A stretch of 64,000 nucleotides of DNA, taken from the NCBI GenBank assembly GCA_029449245.1, contig JANATF010000001.1, positions 3,658,001 to 3,722,000 on the forward strand. Direction: 5' to 3'. The notes beneath the pieces were generated by a model. That model saw nothing but the letters and a program-made list of their open reading frames with translations. It ran no database searches and was not told the origin of the DNA. Made by a program: the position numbers and the translations under genes. The DNA is from Mortierella alpina. Lineage: Eukaryota; Mortierellomycota; Mortierellomycetes; Mortierellales; Mortierellaceae. Below are positions 35,117-45,125 of this stretch, one piece after another. Numbering within the stretch: position 1 is the first letter of the stretch; each line of letters begins with the position of its first letter.

Positions 35117-36461
35117 TTACTCGGCATTGATCTCGTCAATGATCTCCTTCCAGATGTGGCCCAGGCGCTCAAAGTCCGAGAGCTCGAGATAAATCTGGGC
35201 CGAGACGCGGGTCCAGAGGTATCCGCCATGTTTGTAGGCGGGTGTAAAGACATTGTACTTGTCCATGATGGTGTTCATCAGGTAGACTCCATCGGCCTTG
35301 GGGTGGTTGATGTCCTTGATAGGCAGGCGGATATTCACCATGTTGGCGATTTGGTGATCATCGGGAGTGAGCCCATTCGTACCCAAGATCTTGGCCATGA
35401 CCTTACCGCCCTCCACTGCCAAGTTATGGGTATAAGAGATAATAGCGTCCTCACCGTACTGCTTACGGAACTTCAAGGCTGGAACGATCGAGAGCAATGA
35501 GGAATAGTCCTGAGTACCAGCCCAAGAAAACTCGTGTTCAAATCCCGACTTGTAATCGCCCGTGATGGCGGTAGGGTGGATGAGGTGCTGGTGACGCTTG
35601 GCGACAAACAAGGCGGCTGATCCGCGGACACTGAAGAGCCATTTGTGGCAATTGGTGATGAAGAAATCGGGCTGGAGGACTCCGAGATCGACATGGACCT
35701 GTCCGATGGCGTGGGCACCGTCCACAAAGACGAGGATACCATAACTCTGCAACATATCAACCAACTCCTTGACTGGGTGGAGGATCGAGGGCACACTCGA
35801 GATCCAGTCGACCATGGCCAGCTTGATCCTGGATCCGTCCTTGAGCTGCTGGTGGGATTTGACGGCCTCTTCGACCTTATCAAGAATCTCCTTGTCGGTG
35901 ATAGGGAAGGTGATAGGGACCTCAATCAGCTTGACGTCCTCGAGCGTATCGCAGAGGTACTGGACAGTCTTGTCAACAGAGATATAACCGGTCGAGAGCT
36001 GAAGGATTCGGTCGCCGGGCTGGAATTGCAACGAACGAAGGACAGTGTTGACACCGACGGTTGTGTTCTGCACCAACGCAAGCTCGTCCTTGTCGCAGTT
36101 GAGGAACTCGCCAAGACCGGAGCGAATGTCGCTCAGGAAGCCTCTCAATTCCTTGCGCATGAAACGGTCTAGCGGGTGACACCAAGAACGAGATCGATGG
36201 GCGAATTTAGTTGAGTGTATAGGCGAGTGTGTGCAATGTGTTGTACAGTGTGTTTAGGTTGTAGGTAAGGGGGGAGGGCTTACCTGGGTTGACCTCTGTG
36301 TGCTTGTGCGCGGCAAACCACTCGTCCTGGACCACCTTGGGGAAGGTGCCAAAGGAGCCGTGGTTGAACTGGGTGTAGTTGTCGGGGAAGAGAAAGTTCT
36401 TGCGCTGCTGGTGGCCAAAGGGACCTGGGCTGGCAGGCGTGGGAAGTTCGGATGTTGTCAT
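35117..36461 (-). CDS. Class V aminotransferase-fold PLP enzyme
   Basis: PLP-dependent enzyme of the class V aminotransferase/cysteine desulfurase superfamily, in the branch with isopenicillin-N epimerase-like proteins and fungal ergothioneine C-S lyase (Egt2). Exons 36461-36284 and 36168-35117; 409 residues. QFNHGSFGTFPKVVQDEWFA is the N-terminal signature and the exon junction gives NPDRFMRKELRG. VFVDGAHAIGQVHVDLG contains the PLP-ring Asp (~209) and His. The Schiff-base lysine is in FFITNCHKWLFSVRGSAALF (~235). GFEHEFSWAGTQDYSSLLS completes the fold. The reaction cannot be assigned: Egt2-type sulfoxide lyase, cysteine lyase or epimerase are all possible. No ergothioneine Egt1 gene lies in the window. 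Confidence 0.87.
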
Positions 36462-37023
36462 GATGAGAGGTGCTGCTGATGCAAGAGGACTGGATGAGGA
36501 ATGGAGAGCGAAATGGAAAACGAATGTCAACAGGTAGGCTTAAGTACATATTGCACCCTTCCCCTGAGCAAGGTGCGACCCGCAACTCTAATCGTGTCAG
36601 AAAAGGTTTGTCAGCGACCGGCGTCCACTCAGCGGACTCGCTCTGGCTTTGCATGCAAATGTACTCACCGCTCACCGGCAAGCCTGATCTATACCTACCC
36701 CCCTCTCCAAACTTCCCACGCTGTTAATCACACGCTGCTCTACGCGCTATCGCATCTCCAACTCCCACAGGAACAATCACACGCTGGCTTTTTTTTTTTT
36801 TTTTTTGCCTGCTTCGTTCTTATCCAATTGTCTCTGCTGTCCAGTGCTGCGCTCTTTGGGGTCCTCACAGCCCTTCACAAGATACACAAGAAGTGTCTTT
36901 CCAACAGCATGGATGAGCCTTTCTCACTCTCTCAGCAATATGAATCCCGAAAACGTTTATCTTTACTATACACTCCTACTGCGCACCTCTAGTCCTCCCG
37001 CAGCAGATTTTCCTTCTTTTTTT
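36462..37023. other. Intergenic region
   Basis: Upstream region of the class V enzyme and 3' flank of the TMEM198-like gene. An 18-base T run lies at about 36788-36806. No gene recognised. Confidence 0.5.
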
Positions 37024-38704
37024 CTACCACCGCTCGTCGATCTCCATCGAATACTCGCGAATCTTTTTCTGGATCACTATCTTATGGTGCTCAGTGTGAC
37101 CAATCGTCTCATGGCCTGGCCCGAAGTGCGCCTTTTCAACCGGCAAGGGTGAGGCAGGACGAGATGGTGGGCGTTGGCCAGTGCTGACGCCGGCGCTGGC
37201 GCTAGCACTCGCACTCGCACTCGCACGCGCACCAGCACTACCACCACCACTTGCACTGGCAGACGCGCCTGCAGAGGCAAACGCAACCGTTTTGGACGAC
37301 CGTTTCCGCTTCTGACCGCAGCACAATACAGCACAGCAAATACTACTACCGCCTTCATTGTTTCCGCCCGAACCTGCACCGGCGTCTAGGGTCGTCTTCC
37401 TGGTCGCGGATGTCGAAGTCCTAGCCACCACGGTCGCCTTGGCCGTTGTCGTCGTCTTAGTAGTCGTTGCAGAGGATTCTCTTCCTCCACCGCCACAGCA
37501 ACAGCGACGCTTTTCTTTCTTGGAAGGGATGACAATGATCGCTCCAGGAACCGTCTTGGGTGGCGGTCTGGATCGGACCAATCCACAGCATCGTCGCTTC
37601 TTGTCGTCTTCGCCTGGTACAGGGGGTAAAGGACGCGCGCCATGTCCAAACCACCATCCCGTCACCGGTTCCTCATGTCGCCAGAGTTCGTAAACGATAC
37701 CCAAGAGGGCGATCACGGGCACAGCCCCGATCATGATCCAAGTGCCCAAGACTGGATGAAAGCGCGCTGTGGATTGTGATAGGATGACATGGAACGTGGC
37801 TCGGAAGCCGGTTTGGACAAACATATCCAGGCCAAACATCATGCTGTACGCGCCTCCGAGTGAGGTGGACAAGATGACTGACATGCGTTCGAATTTGTAG
37901 GTCAACATTCCGCCGAGGACGAGACAAAGGGCTAGGATCGTGTAGCGTAGGACATAGTTCTGAAGGTTGACGGCCGTAAAGACGATGGCGACGATCACAA
38001 ACATGCCGTAGCTGCCTGTGAGGATGATGCCAATATGCCAGAAATAAAACGAGACCAGGGAGCCGATAAAGCCGACAATGAACCACACAGCAAAATAGAC
38101 GCCCGAGGTCTGGTAGTTGCCGGAACTGATGTCGACAATAAGCATGATCATGACCGCGGCACTGGCTACAAAAAAAAAAGAGCGCACACAGGTGAGGTGT
38201 GGTGATTAAAACATGAGATATTGTACAGGAGAGACACACGCAACGGATGAAGTTTGACAAGGTATCCAGATCACATACCCCAGGCAAGAAATCCAGCAAC
38301 GAGCATGGTGAAACGAATGTACTTGTATCCATGAAGAACCTCAACAGCGCCAAAGAACAGGAACAGGAGGCCATAGACGCAATTGGCCCAGGTGAATTTT
38401 GATGGGGCTAACGTTTGAAATGTGAAAGATTTGGTAGTGTTCAGCGTACTGTCATGGTGTCTGGTCGCTCAATGGCACAGGTGTATATGACTCCCTCTTT
38501 ACCAAGATAGTCCGGCGTAGAGAATGGATCCTCCAAGGAGGAATCATTAGCAGGGTAAGAGGCTCGATTCCCGAGATGGACGCCGTTGCTAGGATCCTGT
38601 GGGAGTGGTGAAGCCAGAGCCAGTTGACAAAATGCGAGAAGAACACATCCTGTGTACACCAGGGGAATCAAGTATCCACGCGCTCGATTCCTTGCCGCCG
38701 CCAT
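37024..38704 (-). CDS. TMEM198/DUF4203-like multipass membrane protein
   Basis: Exons 38704-38503, 38407-38279 and 38165-37024; 490 residues. The protein opens with a signal peptide or signal anchor (GYLIPLVYTGCVLLAFCQLA), a short luminal segment, and then seven hydrophobic helices of the TM7S3/TM198-like type. These include NCVYGLLFLFFGAVEVLHGY, FTMLVAGFLAWASAAVMIML, GVYFAVWFIVGFIGSLVSFY and FHPVLGTWIMIGAVPVIALL. The GTAAAG donor after PDYL was chosen over a later GTACGC donor because only it keeps the conserved helix frame of exon 2. The cytosolic tail is unusual: Cys-rich patches (RRCCCGGGG, SICCAVLCC) that could be palmitoylated, and Ala-Ser repeats coded by GCACTC-like units near 37205-37240. 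Function unknown; in animals TMEM198 acts in Wnt signalling, which does not transfer to fungi. Confidence 0.8.
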
Positions 38705-39564
38705 TGATGACTCTTGAAGGCTAGTCCTTTGTTGTGGTGGAGATGCTGATGAATGCAGAAGCCTTCGAGAGAAAGAGAAACTGTGAAGAGCAGGACGAAC
38801 TGAGAAAAGCGAGAGGTGTGGTATCAACAGCAGGACAAGGAAGAAGACAAGAGGGAGACGTTTATCGGCAATAAAAAATACACGCTACATGACCTGACAA
38901 CGACGACCACCAATGTTTTCTCCGGATTCCTGGTCATTCTGGTCAAGCCAGGCGCTTTTTCGTTAAAGGGGGTGTTGACAGGTGCGTAAACACCATCGTT
39001 GTGTTGTGGGGGGCAAGGCGATAGAGAAAGAAGGGGCAGCTCAGCGAGCCACATGAGGGAAAATAGGGATCACACCTCACTTCTTTCAAAGGTACAACCT
39101 TAACGCGTGCGTTGGCCAGCACCCTCGCCATCATTAGCAATTGGCGTTCGTTCGTCTGGGCGCAAAAAACATCGCCTGTTCCTGCATAGTAGCTGCAAAT
39201 CGCTGTAAAGCTCGTGCCCTGACACCGACATCTAGAGCGCGATTTACTTGTTTGATACTGCGATGCACACAATCGTATACCGATGAGCAATGACCATCAT
39301 CACCTTTTACCAGCTTGTCTGTGCAATCTTTTGAGGCCTACGCCGTTGTCTTGTCTATCATTACGCTTGGGCGTATTTGCGGTCAAATAAGGGTAAACAT
39401 TTCTCAGGACATTGTCGATATGAGATTTGACAGACTTGACTCATCTGGGCACAGCCCCAGAAACCTATAAAATAATCTCCTGGGGACACCAACGGACGCC
39501 AGCAACCAGAACATAGTTCTTTCCTTCACTCCTTCATCAATCAAAAAGACCATACACGCACAAA
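38705..39564. other. Divergent intergenic region
   Basis: Promoters of the TMEM198-like and SAM methyltransferase genes. A TATAAAAT box at 39466 is the only motif I can name. No gene. Confidence 0.5.
39466..39473 (+). promoter_or_regulatory. TATA box of methyltransferase gene
   Basis: TATAAAAT 99 bp before the ATG of the SAM methyltransferase gene, followed by a CT-rich initiator zone. Position fits a TATA element; not tested. Confidence 0.5.
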
Positions 39565-40503
39565 ATGACCACAGATCCAGCACCCTCCTCAGTACCACAT
39601 TCTGACACCGTAGACAACTCGACCGATGAAGACCACTGGTCATCCCAAAAATACGTCAAGAACGCTTCCTTTGTCCCTGTCCTTGGCGCCCCCGTCCTGC
39701 AGCTTCTTAATGCTCAGCCGCATGAGCACATCTTGGATCTCGGCAGTGGAGACGGGATCTTGACCCTCGAACTAGAGAAGCAGTGCAAGACCGTCGTGGC
39801 CATCGACTCTAGCAAGGCCATGATCGATGCTGCGATCGAGAACGGCTGTAAAGATGCTCGTGTCGTCGATGGCCATGAATTGGTTACACATGAGGCGGCC
39901 AATGGCCAGTTTGATGCCGTTTTCTCAAATGCCGGTAAACCCCTCACTCTTCTTCTGCTTGTCCTGCTTTGATGACAGCAAAAAGGAGAAAATACACATT
40001 GACCCTGACCTCCTAAAAAAAACAACAACATAGCATTGCACTGGATGAAGCAGGACCCTGAACGTGTGATCCAGGGCGTCCACAAGTCTCTGAAGAACGA
40101 AGGCCGCTTTGTAGGCGAGATGGGCGGTTATATGAACGTAGCCGAGGTTCGCACGGGTCTGCATGCCGCCCTCAAGAAGCGAGGCCACAATCCTGAGGAC
40201 TACGATCCGTGGTTCTTCCCAGGAACAAAGACTTATCGACGGATGCTTGAACAAAATGGTTTCCGAGTCGAATCGATCGAGCTGATCCCCAGACTGACCG
40301 AATTGTCGACAGATATTGCGGGTTGGATCGATACCTTTGGGTTTGCATTCCTAAAGCCGTTTGAAGGGGACGAGGAGGAGAAGAGGGCCATCATGAAAGA
40401 GGTGCAGGGCAATTTGCAGTTCTCAAAGGACGAGAGCGTATGGAGCATCATGTATGTGCGACTTCGCTTCAAGGCCATCAAGATTCGCGAATCGAACCCA
40501 TAG
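39565..40503 (+). CDS. SAM-dependent methyltransferase (trans-aconitate methyltransferase-like)
   Basis: Class I SAM methyltransferase of about the size of trans-aconitate 2-methyltransferase (Tam/Tmt1). Exons 39565-39934 and 40034-40503; 279 residues. Motif I is ILDLGSGDGILTLEL near residue 56, motif II has VVAIDSSKAMIDAA, and the loop before motif IV reads FDAVFSNAALHWMKQ with the LHWM signature common to Tam-like enzymes; this last string is rebuilt across the intron. GRFVGEMGGYMN follows. A C-terminal helical part with PWFFPGTKTYRRMLEQNGF is typical of small-molecule carboxyl methyltransferases. The substrate is unknown. Confidence 0.87.
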
Positions 40504-40658
40504 ATACCTGGCCAATACATGGCTCTGTTCAGATATGGATGACTCTTTGAAGCACATGGCCATCTGTGCCTCGAAATAGGCCGTTGGGGAAGTGGACCCT
40601 CTTATTTATTAGCACTGTATTCCAGCCAGGCCGTAGCTAGCCGATCTCATTTTGTATC

Positions 40659-40877
40659 TTAACGACAAGAATTGGTATCGTAGTCGCAATAAGTCCCTGG
40701 ACTACAGTCCTCGTAAACATACCATCCATAGATACAAGTAAAGGTGCCTGCTCCTGCGCAAATCCTGTCATTGTCTGCACAAATGCACTGGGGATTATCA
40801 GCGCAGGTGGGTATCCAAACGGCTTGGGTTGTGGCAGCAATGGTAACCATAGCCAGTGCAAAAAGTTGAAGTCGCAT
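40659..40877 (-). CDS. Small secreted cysteine-rich protein
   Basis: Single-exon 72-residue protein. The first ~19 residues are a clean signal peptide (MRLQLFALAMVTIAATTQA). The mature ~53 residues contain eight cysteines in the order C-x6-C-x-C-x7-C..., consistent with four disulfides, and many acidic and aromatic residues (GWYVYEDC, GTYCDYDTNSC). No known domain. Small secreted Cys-rich peptides are usual for soil fungi and may act as effectors, antimicrobials or wall-binding proteins; that is inference. A candidate TATA element lies about 200 bp upstream on the same strand. Convergent with the methyltransferase gene, 155 bp apart. Confidence 0.75.
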   Translation of the reverse strand: MRLQLFALAMVTIAATTQAVWIPTCADNPQCICADNDRICAGAGTFTCIYGWYVYEDCSPGTYCDYDTNSCR

Positions 40878-41817
40878 CGTATTCTATACTGTGAGTGAAA
40901 TTAGTTGGTCAGTCCATGAGCGCGATCAAGACGGCATCTGTTGCAAACGATGACCGTAGGTCATGGCGAACCTTTGCTTGTGAAACTGGACTTGGCTATT
41001 TTGGTATAGGCCAGTTGAGAGGGGGGTGGAGTGGGGGGTTGGAGGAAGCACTCTTTTGTCCAGCGGCCTTCGCCTTTATAAACGACTCAACAAGAACTCA
41101 CCGGAGCGGAAAGCAAAGGCGGTAAAAAACCACACACCTCCGTTCACTCCTGCTATCGACTTTTTGATGAAGGCGGGTTTATGCAGTAACCCGAGCTTGA
41201 GGAGTATCGGTACTAAAACTATAGGGGACGGGGCGTTTTTGCAGGTACGCATGCATGCTAGGACAAAAACCAATGCTCCACCACACGTCGATCACTCCCA
41301 CCTCCTTGCTCTCGCTAGGAGACGCATCCAACCAACCTCTTGATAAAATAACATTCGACAGCTTTAGGAACGATAGTCGATAGGGGAAATCCGAACTGGC
41401 CCTTCATTCTTTCCAGGAGAAAAATATCCCCGTCCGCGGGTTTTTGACGACGTTCTCCATATTCTCGCAGCCCTGCAGAGTGTTCCTGGACGCGTTATTT
41501 CGCGTTTGCTTCAACGTCAGCCAACTACTCTAGAGGTCTATTCTACTTTGGCAGTTGAGAGGCCTCAAAATGTTTGTTGATTGGGAGCAAGATCTTGAAA
41601 AAACAACACGCGCATTGATGCCTCCTTACGCCCATAAAGCATTTCAGAAAAGGGTTCTCAAAAGAAAAGGAAGGCGAAACGAAACCACCCTAGAATACTT
41701 TATGATGGAAAAATATCACTGCACCGCACTCTGCACTTTTCATAAGCCCACGAGTGTAGACTTCAACAAAAGCACTAGATCCAGTTCTCTTCTTCTTTCT
41801 TTCTTTCTTTCTTTCTT
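40878..41817. other. Intergenic region
   Basis: Upstream region of the secreted peptide, then 3' flank of the bestrophin-like gene with a TTTC microsatellite at 41796-41818. No gene recognised; the + strand frame at 41555-41821 has no domain. Confidence 0.5.
41073..41080 (-). promoter_or_regulatory. TATA-like box of secreted peptide gene
   Basis: TATAAAGG on the minus strand, 196 bp before the ATG of the cysteine-rich secreted protein. Plausible promoter element, unproven. Confidence 0.35.
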
Positions 41818-41818
41818 T
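41796..41818. repeat. TTTC microsatellite
   Basis: About five TTTC units abutting the stop codon of the bestrophin-like gene, so in its transcript the repeat is GAAA-rich and lies in the 3' UTR. Confidence 0.85.
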
Positions 41819-43828
41819 TAAACATGAGCACCGGGGATGGTGTTGCGGAGGTTGATGAGGTAGTCGAGCTCACGCTTGAGATCTCTGCAGTAGTCATCCA
41901 TATGCAAATCGTTGGCATCCTTTCCGAAGGGGTTCTCGATCTCACGACCAATACCCTCCATACCGAACAAGGTGAACGAAACAAGCGCCATCAGAGGAAC
42001 AAGACCCCAGCCGAGGACCTGAATGAAGGTGAAAGGAAGAGCCAAGCAGTACAAGAACACAACCTGACGCCTAAAGAATGAAAAGGCGAGAACATAAAGG
42101 GGAGGGTTGTTAGTTGTCTTCTTTTGCGTTTTTACGAGGATTAGGTGAAACTGAGTCTCGATGAAAAGAGAGGGGACTTACAAGTGAATGCTGTAGGCCA
42201 GAGGAATGGGGGTAAAGACAATGCGCTCCATGTTGGTAAAGATGTCAGTCATGGTGTTGATGGATCCCAACAAGTTTCCAATCAACGAGCCCTCAATTCT
42301 TCCAGCGCGCGACTCGCCAATGACCCAGAGCGAAAGCGCATAGGAGATCTCCAAGGGCAATGACATCTGGCCGTCCTCATTTCCGGCACGAAGGGTCCAG
42401 GGCTCCTCGTTGTAGAGGCGGTTACGGTCTCCAACAGCCTTGTCATGAACCACCTTGATCTCAACCCGGTCAGTTGCAGCGCAAGGAACAAAGCCCTCGG
42501 GGAGGAGGTACTCGAGATCAAAGTAACGGACACCAAACTCCTGACGCAAATGATGCTTGACGGCAACAGCATAGGCCAGCAGCAGCTTGATGACAAGGAT
42601 CTTCTCATGGTCATCCGTATGATGGAACTCGGACAGAGTGGCATTTGAGTTGACTTTGGAGGCATCCCGAGTGCCGGTGCCCTTGGAGGGGCTGCGGCCA
42701 AAGAGGTGAGCACCCAAGCTGGAGGTGGGAGGTGGGACGGCGGCGGTGAGGGAGTTAGAGCTGGCAGACGCAGCGCCAGTATGTTGCAGTTCCTTCATTC
42801 CAACCCAGATCATGCGCGAGAAGTTGCGCATCTGAACATCGAGACTTGCCCACAGCTTGCGACCCTCCCAGAAACGATCGTATGCGGTGTTGGTACGGAA
42901 CGCCAAGATCAAACCGACGACCACAGACAGAGCAGGGACTTTTCGAAAAAGCAGGAGAAAAAGGAAGCAAACGTTGAGTGTTCTGAATAGGTGCTCCCTT
43001 TTTTTTGGTTTATGCACTTTCTACTTATGACAACTTACCGATAACTCCGGGGACATTGAGAGATGAACCTTCAGGAAGGAAGCCGGAGGTCTCAACGAAC
43101 ATAATGGCAGCACTGAAGGTGGTGATGATGAGCACATCAGACAGGACCGTGGGGATGACCGATCCACGAACGCGGAGGGTATCTGTAACGTTGGAATGGG
43201 ACGGATTTGCTTCGGGTTAATGTCTGTATCAGGCACCAACCGAAGGCACGGTCTTACTTTGGGCAACAAGGGGAGAGGGTACACCATGGTATGCACAAGC
43301 GGTACTAAAAGATAGACTACGTAAGAGGCGAAGAATCATTGCCTTCCTCCGTTCACCAGCCTTAAAGATCGATTTTAGCACGATCTCTCACTCGCCGTCT
43401 GCTTCCTCTTTTACGTTTCCCGTCTCTGCTACTCCGTCAGCCGACAAGGGCGTGCTGACAAAAAAAAACAGTTCCACTGCTGCTTTTGAAAGAAAATCTC
43501 CGTTCTCCACATCGATCGCTCTACGGCTCGCTCGCGTGAGGTGGAACAAAATGGAGCTCAGACGAAAACAACGCGCACATGAAAGGTACAAGATCCAGTT
43601 GCTGGCCTCACGAGACGCAAAAGACGGTTGGGTGGCAAAAAAAAAAAAAAAACAAGCGGGACTAGCGCAGAGTTCATGCCAATGATAAAGAGGCAAATCC
43701 GCCTTTGGAAGCAAGACCAAAGCGAGTAGCGTGGAAGGAGCAAAGGTCAGGGCTGAGTCGGATCCTGTACCTGGATAAGTCCACTGGGTTCGTCTGTAGT
43801 ACTCTGCCGGCCTCTTGAAGTAAGACAT
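41818..43828 (-). CDS. Bestrophin-like chloride channel family protein (UPF0187)
   Basis: Membrane protein of the bestrophin/RFP-TM superfamily, anion channels forming pentamers in animals and bacteria. Exons 43828-43771, 43182-43039, 42938-42182 and 42070-41818; 403 residues. The N-terminus has RRTQWTYPDTLRVRGSVIPT followed by VLSDVLIITTFSAAIMFVET (first TM). The hallmark is VVVGLILAFRTNTAYDRFWE with GRKLWASLD. After a cytosolic insertion come GSINTMTDIFTNMERIVFTP, IPLAYSIHLRQVVFLYCLAL and WGLVPLMALVSFTLFGMEGI, ending with GREIENPFGKDANDLHMDDY, all expected for fungal and plant bestrophin-like proteins. Intron 1 is long (588 nt). Membrane location is unknown; ion selectivity cannot be read from the sequence. 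Confidence 0.9.
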
Positions 43829-45125
43829 GGCTGTGATGGTGTTCTCCTGTTGGGTGAAGGGTTTTGGTGGAAGGTTGGGTGGTTGGAAGGAGGGTAAGAG
43901 AACAAAAAAAGAGAAAGAAAGAGAGAAAGAGAGAACGGAAGAATAGGACGCCAAAAAAAAACTGATATCGAATATGGCGATGTTGCCTAAATACAAACAA
44001 GTGTCATGGTGAAATGAGTTGAGAGCACTTTTCCAGCCAGGCCCAGACAACCCAGTTCAGTACTCTGACGGGATAAAAAAAAAATGCTCACTCATGCAAC
44101 GGAGGGGTGCAAGCGTCGTCGTTGATGACATGGACATCGACAACCTTTTGGGAAAGAGTAGAAGGGTGCACCAACCTACAACAGGTAAAACGCATGAAAG
44201 AATGACGCATGGGTCTACACGACTCTTCTATGCTTCTCGCTCCGTCCCCTTGGTTGGCCTGGCAAGTATCCCTTTTGACTAACAAGATAAGCGCATGAAA
44301 AGCGAACTTATCGTGCACTAAAAAAAAAAACAGGACAGCAGCACACTTCCCTGGCCAACAGCAAGTGTTTTCTGATCTCGAAACACATCCATCCGAGGGT
44401 GGAAAAGGAACCCAATGGTCCAAACTTGGACTGAAATATTTTTTGAGAGCCCTCTCCCGCGGAATTCTCACACACCTTACATGGGGTTGAAGACGCAGTG
44501 GATGTTCACAGCCTCCTCTCCCTCAGACCGCCAACCCTGGTAAGACAGGGCAAAAGGAATCCAGAAACTGACCATGCAGGGTATCGGGGAGGAGGTTCCA
44601 TCGATCATATCGTCAAGTGCTCTCAACCTTACCTGACCTGTGCCAAATCCTGCGATTCGAAGCATTGGGCTCGGCTTTTCCTACACTGCCCTCGTCTAGT
44701 GCCACACCATACATCCTCAGCCCCAGCCCTCTTATCAATTTGTCAAACTAATGCTGCATGGTCACGAAAGGCACTGCAATCTTGAGCCATCTGTCCATTG
44801 CAACACGGACGCAACGCGTTGCTTATTTCCGCGATGAAATTCTCACAAACATGTGTCCATTGACATCACACGAGCACTATGTGCACCGCACGCCAAAACA
44901 ATAGCTTAGAGTATGATATACTCGATGCTTCTGAGTTCTGAGAACGATAGACCACATATCTCTGGAGTACTGTATCTCGTACCTTGCTGGGTCAATAGTA
45001 GAAGCGAGCAGACAGCTTTGTGAGCAATTTCCGTGATTACGGCAGCAAACACCTCGGGTCAAGATGGAGCACTCTTTAAGGGACAAGCCTCCATTTATGT
45101 ATATACAGGTAGAACGTGTTATTCC
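43829..45125. other. Intergenic region
   Basis: 1.3 kb between the bestrophin-like start and the phosphoglucomutase stop. Scattered short A runs; open frames on both strands lack recognisable domains. Nothing convincing seen. Confidence 0.5.

Noticed and set aside
41555-41821. Plus-strand open frame of 88 codons
   Set aside because: Ends in the TTTC microsatellite and has no domain or splice partner.
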